A stretch of DNA of 64,000 bases, taken from positions 1,178,001 to 1,242,000 of the forward strand of contig NZ_JAUSXF010000001.1 of NCBI RefSeq assembly GCF_030816475.1, in the 5' to 3' direction. The notes under the pieces were generated by a model that was not told the DNA's origin, made no database searches, and saw nothing but the letters and a program-made list of their open reading frames with translations. Each line of letters starts with the position of its first letter. Position 1 is the first letter of the stretch. Source of the stretch: Arthrobacter pascens (GTDB taxonomy: Bacteria > Actinomycetota > Actinomycetes > Actinomycetales > Micrococcaceae). A program made the position numbers and the translations under genes. Shown piece by piece: positions 52,373 to 61,197 of this stretch.

Positions 52373-53704
52373 ATGACTTCCAGCAACCCTCGCAACGAGG
52401 CTCTCTTCGACCGCGCCCGCCAGCTGATGCCGGGCGGAGTCAACTCTCCCGTCCGTGCCTTCGGATCCGTGGGCGGGACCCCCAGGTTCATGGTTTCGGC
52501 CAAGGGTCCGTACCTCACGGACGCAGACGGCAAGGAGTACGTTGACCTGGTCTGCTCCTGGGGCCCGGCGCTGCTCGGACATGCCCACCCCGCCGTCCTG
52601 GAGGCCGTCCACGCCGCCGTGGACCGGGGTCTCTCCTTCGGCGCCTCCACTCCGGACGAGGCCAACCTCGCGGCCATCGTCCAGGAGCGCGTGCCGGCTG
52701 CCGAGCGTGTCCGCATGGTTTCCACCGGCACGGAAGCCACCATGACGGCAGTCCGGCTGGCCCGCGGGTTCACCGGCCGGAACCTGATCATCAAGTTCGC
52801 CGGGTGCTACCACGGCCACCTCGACGGCCTGCTGGCCGCCGCCGGCTCCGGGGTCGCCACCCTGGCGCTGCCTGGCTCGGCCGGCGTGACTGAGGCAACC
52901 GCGGCCGAAACTCTGGTGCTGCCGTACAACGACCTCGCCGCCGTCGAGGCTGCCTTCGCAGCCCACGGCCCCGACATCGCCGCCGTCATCACCGAGGCAG
53001 CCCCGGCCAACATGGGTGTGGTGACACCCGGAGAGGGCTTCAACCTGGGGCTCTCACGCATCACCCGGGAGCATGGCGCGCTGCTGATCCTCGATGAGGT
53101 GCTGACCGGGTTCCGTACCGGCTACTCCGGCTACTGGGGCCTTACCGGCGGAGCCGCCGATGCCGCCGAGCCGTGGACCCCTGACCTGCTTACTTTCGGC
53201 AAGGTGATTGGCGGCGGAATGCCGACGGCGGCCCTGGGCGGACGTGCCGACGTCATGGACTACCTCGCCCCCCTCGGGCCGGTCTACCAGGCGGGAACGC
53301 TCTCCGGTAATCCCGTCGCTATGGCCGCCGGGGTTGCCACCCTGACCCATGCAACCCATGACGTGTACTCCTTCGTGGATGCCCGCTCCCTGGAGCTGTC
53401 CTCCGCGCTGTCCGCGGCGCTGGATGACGCGGGCGTGGACCACTCCATCCAGTTCGCGGGGAACCTGTTCTCCGTTGCATTCGGTACCTCGGCCAACGGC
53501 GTCCACAACTACGCGGATGCCCAGGCCCAGGAAACCTTCCGCTACGCGCCGTTCTTCCACTCGATGCTGGAATCCGGGGTTTACCTGCCGCCGTCGGTGT
53601 TCGAGGCCTGGTTCCTGTCTGCAGCCCATGACGACGCCGCCATGGGCCGGATCCTGGACGCGCTGCCGGCAGCCGCCAAGGCCGCCGCTGCCGCCCAGGG
53701 CTAG
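52373..53704 (+). CDS. hemL: Glutamate-1-semialdehyde 2,1-aminomutase
   Basis: A 443-residue PLP enzyme producing 5-aminolevulinate. PLP lysine is K277 in [27 protein letters not shown] is the family N-terminus. TAGGAA lies just before the ATG. Last gene of the cluster, ended by a 23-bp hairpin. It acts directly after HemA, whose gene is at the far other end of the cluster. Confidence 0.96.
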   Translation: MTSSNPRNEALFDRARQLMPGGVNSPVRAFGSVGGTPRFMVSAKGPYLTDADGKEYVDLVCSWGPALLGHAHPAVLEAVHAAVDRGLSFGASTPDEANLAAIVQERVPAAERVRMVSTGTEATMTAVRLARGFTGRNLIIKFAGCYHGHLDGLLAAAGSGVATLALPGSAGVTEATAAETLVLPYNDLAAVEAAFAAHGPDIAAVITEAAPANMGVVTPGEGFNLGLSRITREHGALLILDEVLTGFRTGYSGYWGLTGGAADAAEPWTPDLLTFGKVIGGGMPTAALGGRADVMDYLAPLGPVYQAGTLSGNPVAMAAGVATLTHATHDVYSFVDARSLELSSALSAALDDAGVDHSIQFAGNLFSVAFGTSANGVHNYADAQAQETFRYAPFFHSMLESGVYLPPSVFEAWFLSAAHDDAAMGRILDALPAAAKAAAAAQG

Positions 53705-53721
53705 CCCGGTCACTAGGGCTT

Positions 53722-53802
53722 AACCGGAAAATCCCCGCCGCCCGGACAAATCCCCCCATCATGCGAGGGGGTAATGTCCGGGCGGCGGGGATTTTCCTGG
53801 TT
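53722..53802. terminator. Long perfect hairpin between hemL and the amino acid transporter
   Basis: A 23-bp perfect stem (53726-53748 with 53775-53797), four more pairs past a single bulge, and an inner CCCCC/GGGGG stem. It ends in ATTTTCC on the plus strand and is AAAAT-rich on the other, so it can stop both convergent transcripts. Confidence 0.9.
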
Positions 53803-53813
53803 CCGGGCCGAAT

Positions 53814-54551
53814 TTAGAGAACGTCGGAGAGGAAGCCCTTCAGCCGGTCGGTGTCCGGAGCCGTGAAGATCTGTTCCGGGTGCCCGGATTCCACCACCAC
53901 CCCGCCGTCCATGAACGTCACCGTGTCCGAAACGTTGCGGGAAAAGCCCATTTCGTGGGTGACCACCACCATGGTCATCCCTCCTTTTGCGAGGTCGGCC
54001 ATGAGGCTCAGGACACCCTTGACGAGCTCGGGGTCCAGCGCGGAGGTGGCTTCGTCGAAGAACATCACCTCGGGCTTCATGGCCAGCGCGCGGGCAATCG
54101 CGACCCGCTGCTGCTGGCCGCCGGACAGGTTTGCCGGGCGTGCATCGGCCTTCTGCTTCAGGCCCACCAGGTCCAGCTGTTCCAGCGCCTCTTCGCGGGC
54201 TTGCTCCTTGGACATGCCCCGCAGCTTGCGAAGCGCCAGGGAGACGTTTTCCGCCACGGTTTTGTGCGGGAACAGGTTGAACTGCTGGAAGACCATCCCG
54301 ATCCGCCTGCGCAGCACGTCCGGATTGTCGTTGAGCACGGAGCGGCCGTCCAGCAGGATATCGCCCTGGTCCGGTTCGATCAGCCGGTTCATGACCCGCA
54401 ACAGTGTCGACTTGCCGGATCCGGAGGGCCCGATCACCGAGGCGGTGGTCCCTTCGGGAACGTGAAGATCGATGCCCCGCAGCACATGGTTGGACCCGAA
54501 GGAGAGATGGATGTTCTTCGCTGTCAGCGACCCTGAGGCGAACTCGCTCAT
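53814..54551 (-). CDS. Polar amino acid ABC transporter ATPase
   Basis: A 245-residue GlnQ/HisP-type ATPase: Walker [10 protein letters not shown], signature [20 protein letters not shown], Walker [15 protein letters not shown] (Ala in place of the usual Pro), switch His in VVTHEMGFS. Last gene of a three-gene operon: binding protein, permease, ATPase. Its ATG overlaps the permease stop by 4 nt. Substrate not determinable. Confidence 0.9.
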   Translation of the reverse strand: MSEFASGSLTAKNIHLSFGSNHVLRGIDLHVPEGTTASVIGPSGSGKSTLLRVMNRLIEPDQGDILLDGRSVLNDNPDVLRRRIGMVFQQFNLFPHKTVAENVSLALRKLRGMSKEQAREEALEQLDLVGLKQKADARPANLSGGQQQRVAIARALAMKPEVMFFDEATSALDPELVKGVLSLMADLAKGGMTMVVVTHEMGFSRNVSDTVTFMDGGVVVESGHPEQIFTAPDTDRLKGFLSDVL

Positions 54552-55312
54552 ACCTGGGCCCCCTTTCCGACCTTGGCGGCCGCTTCGTCCGGTTCCTTCT
54601 TTTCCGGCCTGCCCGAGCGCAGGCGGGAGTCGATCCAGTTCACGAAATGGGTGAGCGGGATAGTGAGGGCCAGATAGAACAAGGCCGCCGCGACGTACGG
54701 TGACAGGTTGCCTGTGGTCGAAGCGGCGTCCTTACCGATCTGGAAGATCTCCCGCTCGGTGGCCAGCAGCCCCAGCAGGAAGACCAGCGAGGACTCCTTG
54801 ATCAGGGCGATGAACTGGTTAACAAGCGCCGGAAGCACCCGACGGATGCCCTGGGGCACCACCACCAGGCGCATCGAAGGGCCGTAGCCGAACCCCAATG
54901 CGCGCGACGCCTCAAGCTGCCCCTTATCCACGCTCTGGATCCCGGAGCGGAAGATCTCTCCGATGTACGCCGCCGACATCAGCGAAAGGGCGGCGACGGC
55001 CATCGGATAGGGGCTGGTTGACCCTGTGAACTGACGGATGATCGGGCCAAAGCCGAGGCCGATCACCAGGATGGTCAGCACCGGCGGCAGTCCACGGAGG
55101 ACGTCAGTGTAAACGCGGGAAATCCAGCGCACGGCTGCGTTCCGGGAAATCCCCATGAGGGCGAGCACCATGCCCAGCACTGTTCCGATAATGCCTGACG
55201 TCACGGCCAGGACAAGCGTATTCGGCAGTCCGACAGCGAACATCATGGGGATGACTTCGCCCATCGCCTTCCAGTCGAGGAAGGTGTCGCCGAGTTGTTT
55301 GAGGATATCCAT
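54548..55312 (-). CDS. Polar amino acid ABC transporter permease
   Basis: A 254-residue HisM/GlnP-type permease with five or so membrane helices and the EAA loop [32 protein letters not shown]. Only one permease gene is present, so it should work as a homodimer, unlike the gluC/gluD pair. Begins 12 nt after the binding-protein stop. Confidence 0.88.
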   Translation of the reverse strand: MDILKQLGDTFLDWKAMGEVIPMMFAVGLPNTLVLAVTSGIIGTVLGMVLALMGISRNAAVRWISRVYTDVLRGLPPVLTILVIGLGFGPIIRQFTGSTSPYPMAVAALSLMSAAYIGEIFRSGIQSVDKGQLEASRALGFGYGPSMRLVVVPQGIRRVLPALVNQFIALIKESSLVFLLGLLATEREIFQIGKDAASTTGNLSPYVAAALFYLALTIPLTHFVNWIDSRLRSGRPEKKEPDEAAAKVGKGAQV

Positions 55313-55324
55313 GGAACGCCCGGG

Positions 55325-56275
55325 TTACTTCGCGGGGATCTGGACGGCCTTGCTGCCTGGCTTCCAGCCCTGCGGCGTCTGCTCGGCGGAGGTGGGCCGG
55401 TCCGTGTACCACTGCGCGGTGAGCTTGGTCCAGGTGCCGTCCGCGATCACGGCGTCAAGACCGGCATTGAGCGCGTCGATCAACGCCTGGTTGTCCTTGT
55501 TCACAGCGTAGGCGGTGAAGTTCTGGGTATTGACGACCTTCTCGGCGATCTTGGTATTGTCGCCGTCCTTGACCTGTCCGCTGGCCTGCTGGGACGGGGC
55601 CACCCAGGCGTCCACCTGGCCGTTCTTAACGTTGGAGTAGACGGTGATGTAGTCCGGGAAGCGGACCGGCTCGAGCTTGAGCGTGTTGGTGACATAGTCG
55701 TCCTGGACAGTGCCCTGAACGACGCCGATCCGGACGCCGGCCTTGAGGTCAGCGAAGCCCTGGACCTTGGCGTCGTTCTTGGTGACAACAGCCATGTAGC
55801 CGAAGTCGTAGCCGTTCGTGAAGCCTACTGTCTCCCGGCGCTTGTCCGTGGTGGAGATGGAGGAGGAGCCGACGTCGAACTGCTTGTTCTTGACCTGGGA
55901 GAGCAGTGCGGCGAAGTCTGTGGACGCGAACTCGACCTTGAGGCCCAGCTTGTCGCCGATGGCGCGCAGGAGCTCGTTGTCGTATCCCGTGAACTTGCCT
56001 GAGGGATCGATGAAGATGTTGGGCGGGGCATCGGAAAGCGTGCCCACCCGCAGGGTACCGGGGGTGGCCAGGCCCAGCTTGCTCTTATCGATCTTGTCGA
56101 GGGGAGTGACATCCTTGGTGGTGTACTTGTCCAGGGTGGTCTGGTCGCTGCCGGCGAGGGCATCAGTGGGGCTGCCGCCGGGCTGTGCCGCCGCTCCGCC
56201 GCAGGCGGCGAGGGAGACGGCCAGTGCAACTGCCACGGGAACGCTGGCCAGCCATTTCATGGTCTTGGTTGTCAT
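55325..56275 (-). CDS. Polar amino acid ABC transporter substrate-binding lipoprotein
   Basis: A 316-residue family 3 solute-binding protein with a lipoprotein signal (WLASVPVAVALAVSLAACGG) and family motifs GTLRVGTLSDAPP, FTGYDNELLRAIGDKLGLKVEF, and ISTTDKRRETVGFTNGYDFG. The ATG at 56275 is used because it places the signal at the N-terminus; an in-frame ATG at 56353 would add 26 non-signal residues. Specificity unknown. Confidence 0.88.
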   Translation of the reverse strand: MTTKTMKWLASVPVAVALAVSLAACGGAAAQPGGSPTDALAGSDQTTLDKYTTKDVTPLDKIDKSKLGLATPGTLRVGTLSDAPPNIFIDPSGKFTGYDNELLRAIGDKLGLKVEFASTDFAALLSQVKNKQFDVGSSSISTTDKRRETVGFTNGYDFGYMAVVTKNDAKVQGFADLKAGVRIGVVQGTVQDDYVTNTLKLEPVRFPDYITVYSNVKNGQVDAWVAPSQQASGQVKDGDNTKIAEKVVNTQNFTAYAVNKDNQALIDALNAGLDAVIADGTWTKLTAQWYTDRPTSAEQTPQGWKPGSKAVQIPAK

Positions 56276-56584
56276 GAGTAAGTCACTTTCATATGAGTCA
56301 TAAATTTCAACAGGGCCGTAGGCTGGCAATGAAGCCTGGGACCTGCCCGGCAATGGCGCGGATGACCGGGGGGCGGGATGACCGCAAAACTTAATGCTCT
56401 CACTTCACGCCAGGGGCGTGGATAGGTGAACGATCGCAGGCTTGACTCGCTGGTAACCGAATTTTATTCGGCGTATCTCTCATGCAGATGGCCGGAAGCA
56501 CTCATGCCCTCAGGCGCAGCCGAATTCCCTCGTGTCCAATTCGCGGCGATTGTGACGTCCTGGGAAGTGTGAGTTAGCTCGCAG
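56276..56584. other. Gene-free 309-bp region upstream of the amino acid transporter
   Basis: No supported open frame. It should hold the promoter for the transporter (a CATATG/TATGAC-rich stretch within 30-50 bp of the start) and the end of the exonuclease transcript. It is slightly A/T-richer than its surroundings. I see no clear operator or terminator. Confidence 0.4.
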
Positions 56585-57295
56585 CTAGAACTCGCCCCGG
56601 CTGGCGTCTTCCGGGGGCAGGACCGGCCAGTCGCCTTCGATCACCGCAGCGGGCTTGGTCTTTCGAAGGTACCCCTGGAAGTCCTCGGCCTGGCTGACCG
56701 CCCACTCAACCTGGAGCCTGTGGAGCTGGCTTGCCGGCATTCTGAGCTTGGGAAACTTGCCGGCCATGGCATCGAGCACCCGGAGCGTGGCAAGGGCATC
56801 TGCAGCCGAGGTGTGGGCATTGTCCAGGTTCACCCCGTACTCCTCGCAGAGTGCGGTGAGCGTCCGCTTGCCTTTGCGGTACCGGTCCACCTGCTTGTTC
56901 ATGATGTACGGGTCAAGGACTGGAAACCGGCTCAACTGCGGGACTCCGTGACGGGCCGATTCCGCAGCGAGAACCGTGAAGTCGTAGCTGGCATTGAATG
57001 CGATGACAGGAACGCCGTCGTCAAAAAGTCCCTGGAGGACAGCGGCCAGTTCCCTTGTCACCTCATGGGAAGGCCGGCCGTCGCGTCTGGCTTGCTCTGT
57101 GGTGATGCCGTGGACATCACTCGCCTCGGTGGGAATCTCGACGCCCGGATCCGCCAGCCATTCATGCTCAGAGATGACGTCACCTTTATGGTCCACAACG
57201 GTCACTGATGCGGTGACGATCCGCGCGGCACGGGAATTCCGCCCGGTGGTCTCGAGGTCGAAAGCTGCGCGGGGGAGGGTGTTCCAGGTGGTCAT
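56585..57295 (-). CDS. DEDD-type 3'-5' exonuclease (DnaQ/epsilon-like)
   Basis: A 236-residue exonuclease of the DnaQ superfamily. Exo motifs: FDLETTGRNS (Asp-Glu), HGITTEQARRDG, FNASYDFTVL (Exo II Asp), and HTSAADALATL (DEDDh His and last Asp). Acts on DNA or RNA 3' ends; repair or nucleic-acid turnover likely. Divergent from the ATL-helicase operon with mirrored leaderless promoters. Confidence 0.9.
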   Translation of the reverse strand: MTTWNTLPRAAFDLETTGRNSRAARIVTASVTVVDHKGDVISEHEWLADPGVEIPTEASDVHGITTEQARRDGRPSHEVTRELAAVLQGLFDDGVPVIAFNASYDFTVLAAESARHGVPQLSRFPVLDPYIMNKQVDRYRKGKRTLTALCEEYGVNLDNAHTSAADALATLRVLDAMAGKFPKLRMPASQLHRLQVEWAVSQAEDFQGYLRKTKPAAVIEGDWPVLPPEDASRGEF

Positions 57296-57301
57296 GCGTC
57301 A

Positions 57302-57307
57302 ACGCTA
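57302..57307 (-). promoter_or_regulatory. -10 box, leaderless promoter of the exonuclease gene
   Basis: TAGCGT on the minus strand, 6 nt before the ATG at 57295. Confidence 0.55.
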
Positions 57308-57346
57308 CCGGCGGGGCAGGACAATTTCGGGGAACGCCACTGCAGC

Positions 57347-57352
57347 TAGTCT
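57347..57352 (+). promoter_or_regulatory. -10 box, leaderless promoter of the ATL-helicase operon
   Basis: TAGTCT, 6 nt before the ATG at 57359; mirrors the exonuclease promoter. Confidence 0.55.
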
Positions 57353-57358
57353 GGATCC

Positions 57359-57775
57359 ATGCGGACTGAGTATGTAGAGGCGGTGCTGGCCCTCGTAGAG
57401 CTGGTTCCGGCCGGGTCCGCAGTTGCCTACGGGGACGTCGCCGAGCTCCTCGGCTCGGGCGGTCCACGCCAAGTCGGGTCCGTCATGAGCCACTATGGCA
57501 GCGCCGTGCCCTGGTGGCGGGTCCTCAGGGCGAACGGGCTGGCTCCGGAAGGACACGAAGCTGAGGCGCTGCGCCACTATCTGCAGGAGGGCACACCACT
57601 GCGGGGCGAGCACCTCGATTACCTGCGTACAGGTGAAGGCCGGTGGAGGGTTGACCTGACGGCGGCGCGCTGGGCACCCGACGAGGACTGCTTCGACCGG
57701 ATAGACGCCATTGCGGAACAGCTGGAACGGCGGTTGCACAGATTGTCGGTGGCTGATGATGGAATGTCGGTGTGA
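57359..57775 (+). CDS. Alkyltransferase-like protein (ATL), Cys-less MGMT family
   Basis: A 138-residue protein of the O6-alkylguanine-DNA alkyltransferase C-domain family. The active-site PCHRV is replaced by PWWRV (VPWWRVLRANGL), so it cannot take alkyl groups itself. Known ATL proteins have PWHR and flag O6-alkylguanine for nucleotide excision repair; a Trp at the His position too is less familiar. VAYGDVAELLGSGGPRQVGSVM is the DNA-binding helix with the usual Arg finger (GPRQVG). It overlaps the helicase gene by 4 nt. Confidence 0.85.
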   Translation: MRTEYVEAVLALVELVPAGSAVAYGDVAELLGSGGPRQVGSVMSHYGSAVPWWRVLRANGLAPEGHEAEALRHYLQEGTPLRGEHLDYLRTGEGRWRVDLTAARWAPDEDCFDRIDAIAEQLERRLHRLSVADDGMSV

Positions 57776-60700
57776 CGGTAACAACCCCCCTGACTGGCCC
57801 CCTCAATCCCGGCAACCCAACACGCGATACTGGACCCCTGGCTGGCCCCCTCGCCACTTACCTTGACGGGCGCCCGGCTGCGCCCGGCCCGATGGGTACC
57901 AGGCTTCGGTTGCTTCCGCCGCGCCAGGTCAGCGCGGAGCTGCCGGTGCTTTCTGCCGACCAACGGGCCGCCGTCGAGGTACCGCACGGTTCGGGGCCCG
58001 TCCTGGTTCCCGGGGCTCCGGGAACCGGAAAATCGACCGTCCTGGTGGAGTCAGCAGTCCGCAGGGCACTTCACGACGGCGTCGACCCGGAACGGATCCT
58101 GATCCTGGCGCCAGGCCGGCTGGCCGCGGACTCGCTGCGGGACCGGTTCACGGCCAGGCTGGACCGGAGCCTCAGCACCACACCGGCGCGCACGTGGGCC
58201 TCCTATGCCTTTGACCTGATCCGACGCGCCAAGGCCGAAGGGATCCTGCCTCTTCCGCGCCCGCCCCGGCTCCTGTCCGGCCCGGAGCAGGATCTGATCA
58301 TCAAGGAACTGTTGGAAGGCCACAGGATGCCTGGGTTGGAACTGCCGTGGCCAGCGGACCTTGAAGCAGCTCTGGAGACGCGCGGCTTCCGCCAGGAGGT
58401 GAGGCAGCTCTTTGACCGGATTATCGAATCAGGCAGGACGTCAGAGGACCTTGAGGAGCTCGGCAGGCAGTGCGGCAGACAGGACTGGATTGCCGCCGCC
58501 GCGCTGTATGCAGAGTACCGGGACGTCCTGGACCTGCGTATGCCGGAGGCGTTCGACCCCGCCGGAATCATTACCGCCGCACGCCAGATTTTCCAGGATT
58601 CACCTGACTTCCTGGCTACGGAAAGGGAACGCCTGCAGCTGGTGCTGGTGGACGACGCCCAGGAAGCAAACCCCGCAGTGTTTGAACTCCTGGCGGACAT
58701 CGCGGCGGGCAAGGACTGCTACGTGGCCTCGTCGCCGGATACCGTGGTGCAGGGTTTCCGCGGGGCACGGCCCGATCTCGTGGCCGAACTGCCACGGCTG
58801 CTGTCCGCCGATGGCGGGGTAATGGAGCGGCCACTGTGGCACACCCACCGGCATGCACCGTCGATCGCCCAAGCCTGGCTCGGAGTTGCGGGAAGGATCT
58901 CACAGCGGGCGGGCGGCCAGGCGGCCCGACGGCTGGAGCAGCCAGCCCCTCCCGCTGAAGGGCTGGAAGAGGAGGTGGCGCATGGGGGCCGCCATACGGG
59001 AGCCGTGGAGGCACATCTTGTCCCGTCGGCAGTCCATGAGCTGCGGTACGTCGCGCAGCGGATCCTGGACCAGCACATCAACCACAAGCGGGAACTAGCC
59101 GAAATAGCCGTGATTGTGCGCAACGGCGGCCAGCTTAGTGAGCTCCAGCGATACCTGTCCGGGCAGGGCATCCCCGTGCGGGTGCCTGTGGCGGAATCGG
59201 CCGTTCGCGACGAAGTAGCAGTCCGCCCGCTCCTTGACGCCTATGCCATTGCCCTGGACCCGGCCCTGATGACGCCCGAAGCCGCCGTATCCCTACTTAC
59301 TTCCCGGATCGGGGGAGCGACATCACTGGAACTGCGAAGGCTCAGGCAGTCGCTCCGGCGCGAGGAACTGCTGGGCGGCGGCGGACGGACCAGCGACGCA
59401 CTCCTTGTGGAGGCCATTCTGCAGCCCGGTGCGTTGACTACCCTCGGTATGGAGGGCCGGGCCGCGCGGAGGACGGCCCGCATGATCCAGGCCGGCCGGT
59501 CGGCGGCGGCCGAACCGGGAGCCAACGCCGAAACAGTCCTGTGGGCCCTGTGGCACGCCACCGGCCTGGCAAACGCCTGGACGGAATCCGCTTTGTCAGG
59601 CGGTATGCACGGCGCCAGGGCTGACCGGGACCTCGATGCCATGATGGCGCTTTTTCACACCGCGGAGCGCTACGTGGACCAGATGCCGGGCGCCGGACCC
59701 GAACAATTCCTCGAGTACCTCCTCAACCAGGAACTGCCCATGGATACACTGGCCGCAAGAGCCCAGGTGGATGACGCCGTCGAACTCATGACACCGGCCA
59801 GTGCCGCGGGGCGGGAGTGGCCTGTTGTCATCGTGGCGGGGCTGCAGGAGGGGGTCTGGCCGAACACAAGGCTCCGAGGGGAGCTGCTGGGCAGCACCCT
59901 CTACGCTGACGCCGTCGAACACAGCGTCGGTTACGCCCTGCAACTCGACCCCCTCAGCCGGTTGCGGGAGATCCGGTATGACGAGCTGAGGAGCTTCTCC
60001 ACTGCCGTGTCCCGTGCCCGCGAACTCCTGATCTGCACGGCAGTTTCCTCCGAGGATGATCAGCCGTCCTCTTTCCTCGATTACGTCTCGCCGCTGGCAG
60101 CCGATGAGGAGGGCCGGGGATTCACGCCAGTGGAGCGCCCCATGACGCTGCGTGCCCTCGTGGCCGAACTCAGGCAGTATGCCCAGCTGGACGGACGGTA
60201 CGCTCCCGAAGCCGCCGAGGCAACGAGGGTGCTCGCCGGACTCGTAGCAGCTGAACCTCCCGTTCCCGGCGCACATCCGGACAGTTGGTGGGGCCTCGCA
60301 CCTTTGAGCACCACGGCTGCGGTCGTGCCGCCGGGCGGGACTGTGTACGTGTCGCCGTCCAAGGTGGAATCGGTGCAAAAATCGCCCCTCGACTGGTTTG
60401 TCCAGGCTGCAGGCGGCGAAGCTGCCACCGACTTCGCACGGAGCCTTGGCACACTGGTCCACGCGATCGCACAGGATCTTCCGGACGCCTCCGGTTCCGA
60501 GTACGTCGCCGAGCTCGTCCGCCGGTGGCCGTCTTTGGGAATGAAGGACAACTGGGAAGGCAAGCTCGATTTCCAGCGTGCAGAGGCAATGGTCCGGAAA
60601 CTGGCCCAGTACGTCCTGGTCATGCGGAGCGAGGGGCGGAGCCTTCTGGGAGTCGAACAGGATTTTGAGGTCCGGCTCCCTGACCTGCCCGCGGACACAG

Positions 60701-61197
60701 GAGCTGAGCAGGCGGAGAACGACGCCGGCGCGGAGCCAGCTTCAGGGAGCTCATCGCGGTCGGCTGTTCTCCGTGGCCAGGTGGACCGGCTTGAGATTGA
60801 TGCGGAGGGCAGGCTCGTCATCGTGGACCTGAAGACCGGCAAGCGCCAGCCGGGCAAAACCGAGCTCTCCCGCCACCCCCAGCTGGGTGCATACCAGGCG
60901 GCTGTCCTTGCCGGCGGCTTCGGGGATGCGCAGGGGGCACTACCCGATCCCAGGCCCGGCGGTGCCGTGCTGGCGCAGCTCGGCACTGGCACGAAGAACC
61001 CCGGGGTGCAGCAGCAGGACGCCCTGGACCCGCAGGAAAACTGGGCCCTGGAGATGGTCACCGATGCGGCGGTCGTGATGTCCGGCAACAGCTTCGAAGC
61101 ACGGCACGATCCGTCCAAGGGCAGGCAAGGCGGCCACGGCTGCAGGCTTCCCGAAGTCTGTCCTTTGTGCATCCGGGGAAAGCAGGTCACGGAGTGA
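57772..61197 (+). CDS. adnA: AdnA-like ATP-dependent helicase-nuclease
   Basis: A 1141-residue UvrD/Rep-type helicase with a C-terminal PD-(D/E)XK nuclease, resembling mycobacterial AdnA that resects double-strand breaks. Walker A GAPGTGKST (81-89); Walker B LVLVDDAQE; nuclease segment RGQVDRLEIDAEGRLVIVDLKTGK (about 998-1022). The C-terminus has C1124, C1131 and C1134 in CRLPEVCPLC, but the position that usually supplies the first cluster Cys (CPLRW-type) is S871 in QKSPLDWF. GTG start overlaps the ATL stop. AdnB-type helicase follows by 4-nt overlap. Confidence 0.85.
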   Translation: MTVTTPLTGPLNPGNPTRDTGPLAGPLATYLDGRPAAPGPMGTRLRLLPPRQVSAELPVLSADQRAAVEVPHGSGPVLVPGAPGTGKSTVLVESAVRRALHDGVDPERILILAPGRLAADSLRDRFTARLDRSLSTTPARTWASYAFDLIRRAKAEGILPLPRPPRLLSGPEQDLIIKELLEGHRMPGLELPWPADLEAALETRGFRQEVRQLFDRIIESGRTSEDLEELGRQCGRQDWIAAAALYAEYRDVLDLRMPEAFDPAGIITAARQIFQDSPDFLATERERLQLVLVDDAQEANPAVFELLADIAAGKDCYVASSPDTVVQGFRGARPDLVAELPRLLSADGGVMERPLWHTHRHAPSIAQAWLGVAGRISQRAGGQAARRLEQPAPPAEGLEEEVAHGGRHTGAVEAHLVPSAVHELRYVAQRILDQHINHKRELAEIAVIVRNGGQLSELQRYLSGQGIPVRVPVAESAVRDEVAVRPLLDAYAIALDPALMTPEAAVSLLTSRIGGATSLELRRLRQSLRREELLGGGGRTSDALLVEAILQPGALTTLGMEGRAARRTARMIQAGRSAAAEPGANAETVLWALWHATGLANAWTESALSGGMHGARADRDLDAMMALFHTAERYVDQMPGAGPEQFLEYLLNQELPMDTLAARAQVDDAVELMTPASAAGREWPVVIVAGLQEGVWPNTRLRGELLGSTLYADAVEHSVGYALQLDPLSRLREIRYDELRSFSTAVSRARELLICTAVSSEDDQPSSFLDYVSPLAADEEGRGFTPVERPMTLRALVAELRQYAQLDGRYAPEAAEATRVLAGLVAAEPPVPGAHPDSWWGLAPLSTTAAVVPPGGTVYVSPSKVESVQKSPLDWFVQAAGGEAATDFARSLGTLVHAIAQDLPDASGSEYVAELVRRWPSLGMKDNWEGKLDFQRAEAMVRKLAQYVLVMRSEGRSLLGVEQDFEVRLPDLPADTGAEQAENDAGAEPASGSSSRSAVLRGQVDRLEIDAEGRLVIVDLKTGKRQPGKTELSRHPQLGAYQAAVLAGGFGDAQGALPDPRPGGAVLAQLGTGTKNPGVQQQDALDPQENWALEMVTDAAVVMSGNSFEARHDPSKGRQGGHGCRLPEVCPLCIRGKQVTE

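Noticed and set aside
51220..52794. 524-codon open frame antisense to the LLM oxidoreductase and hemL
   Set aside because: Shadow; composition typical of reverse-complement coding sequence.
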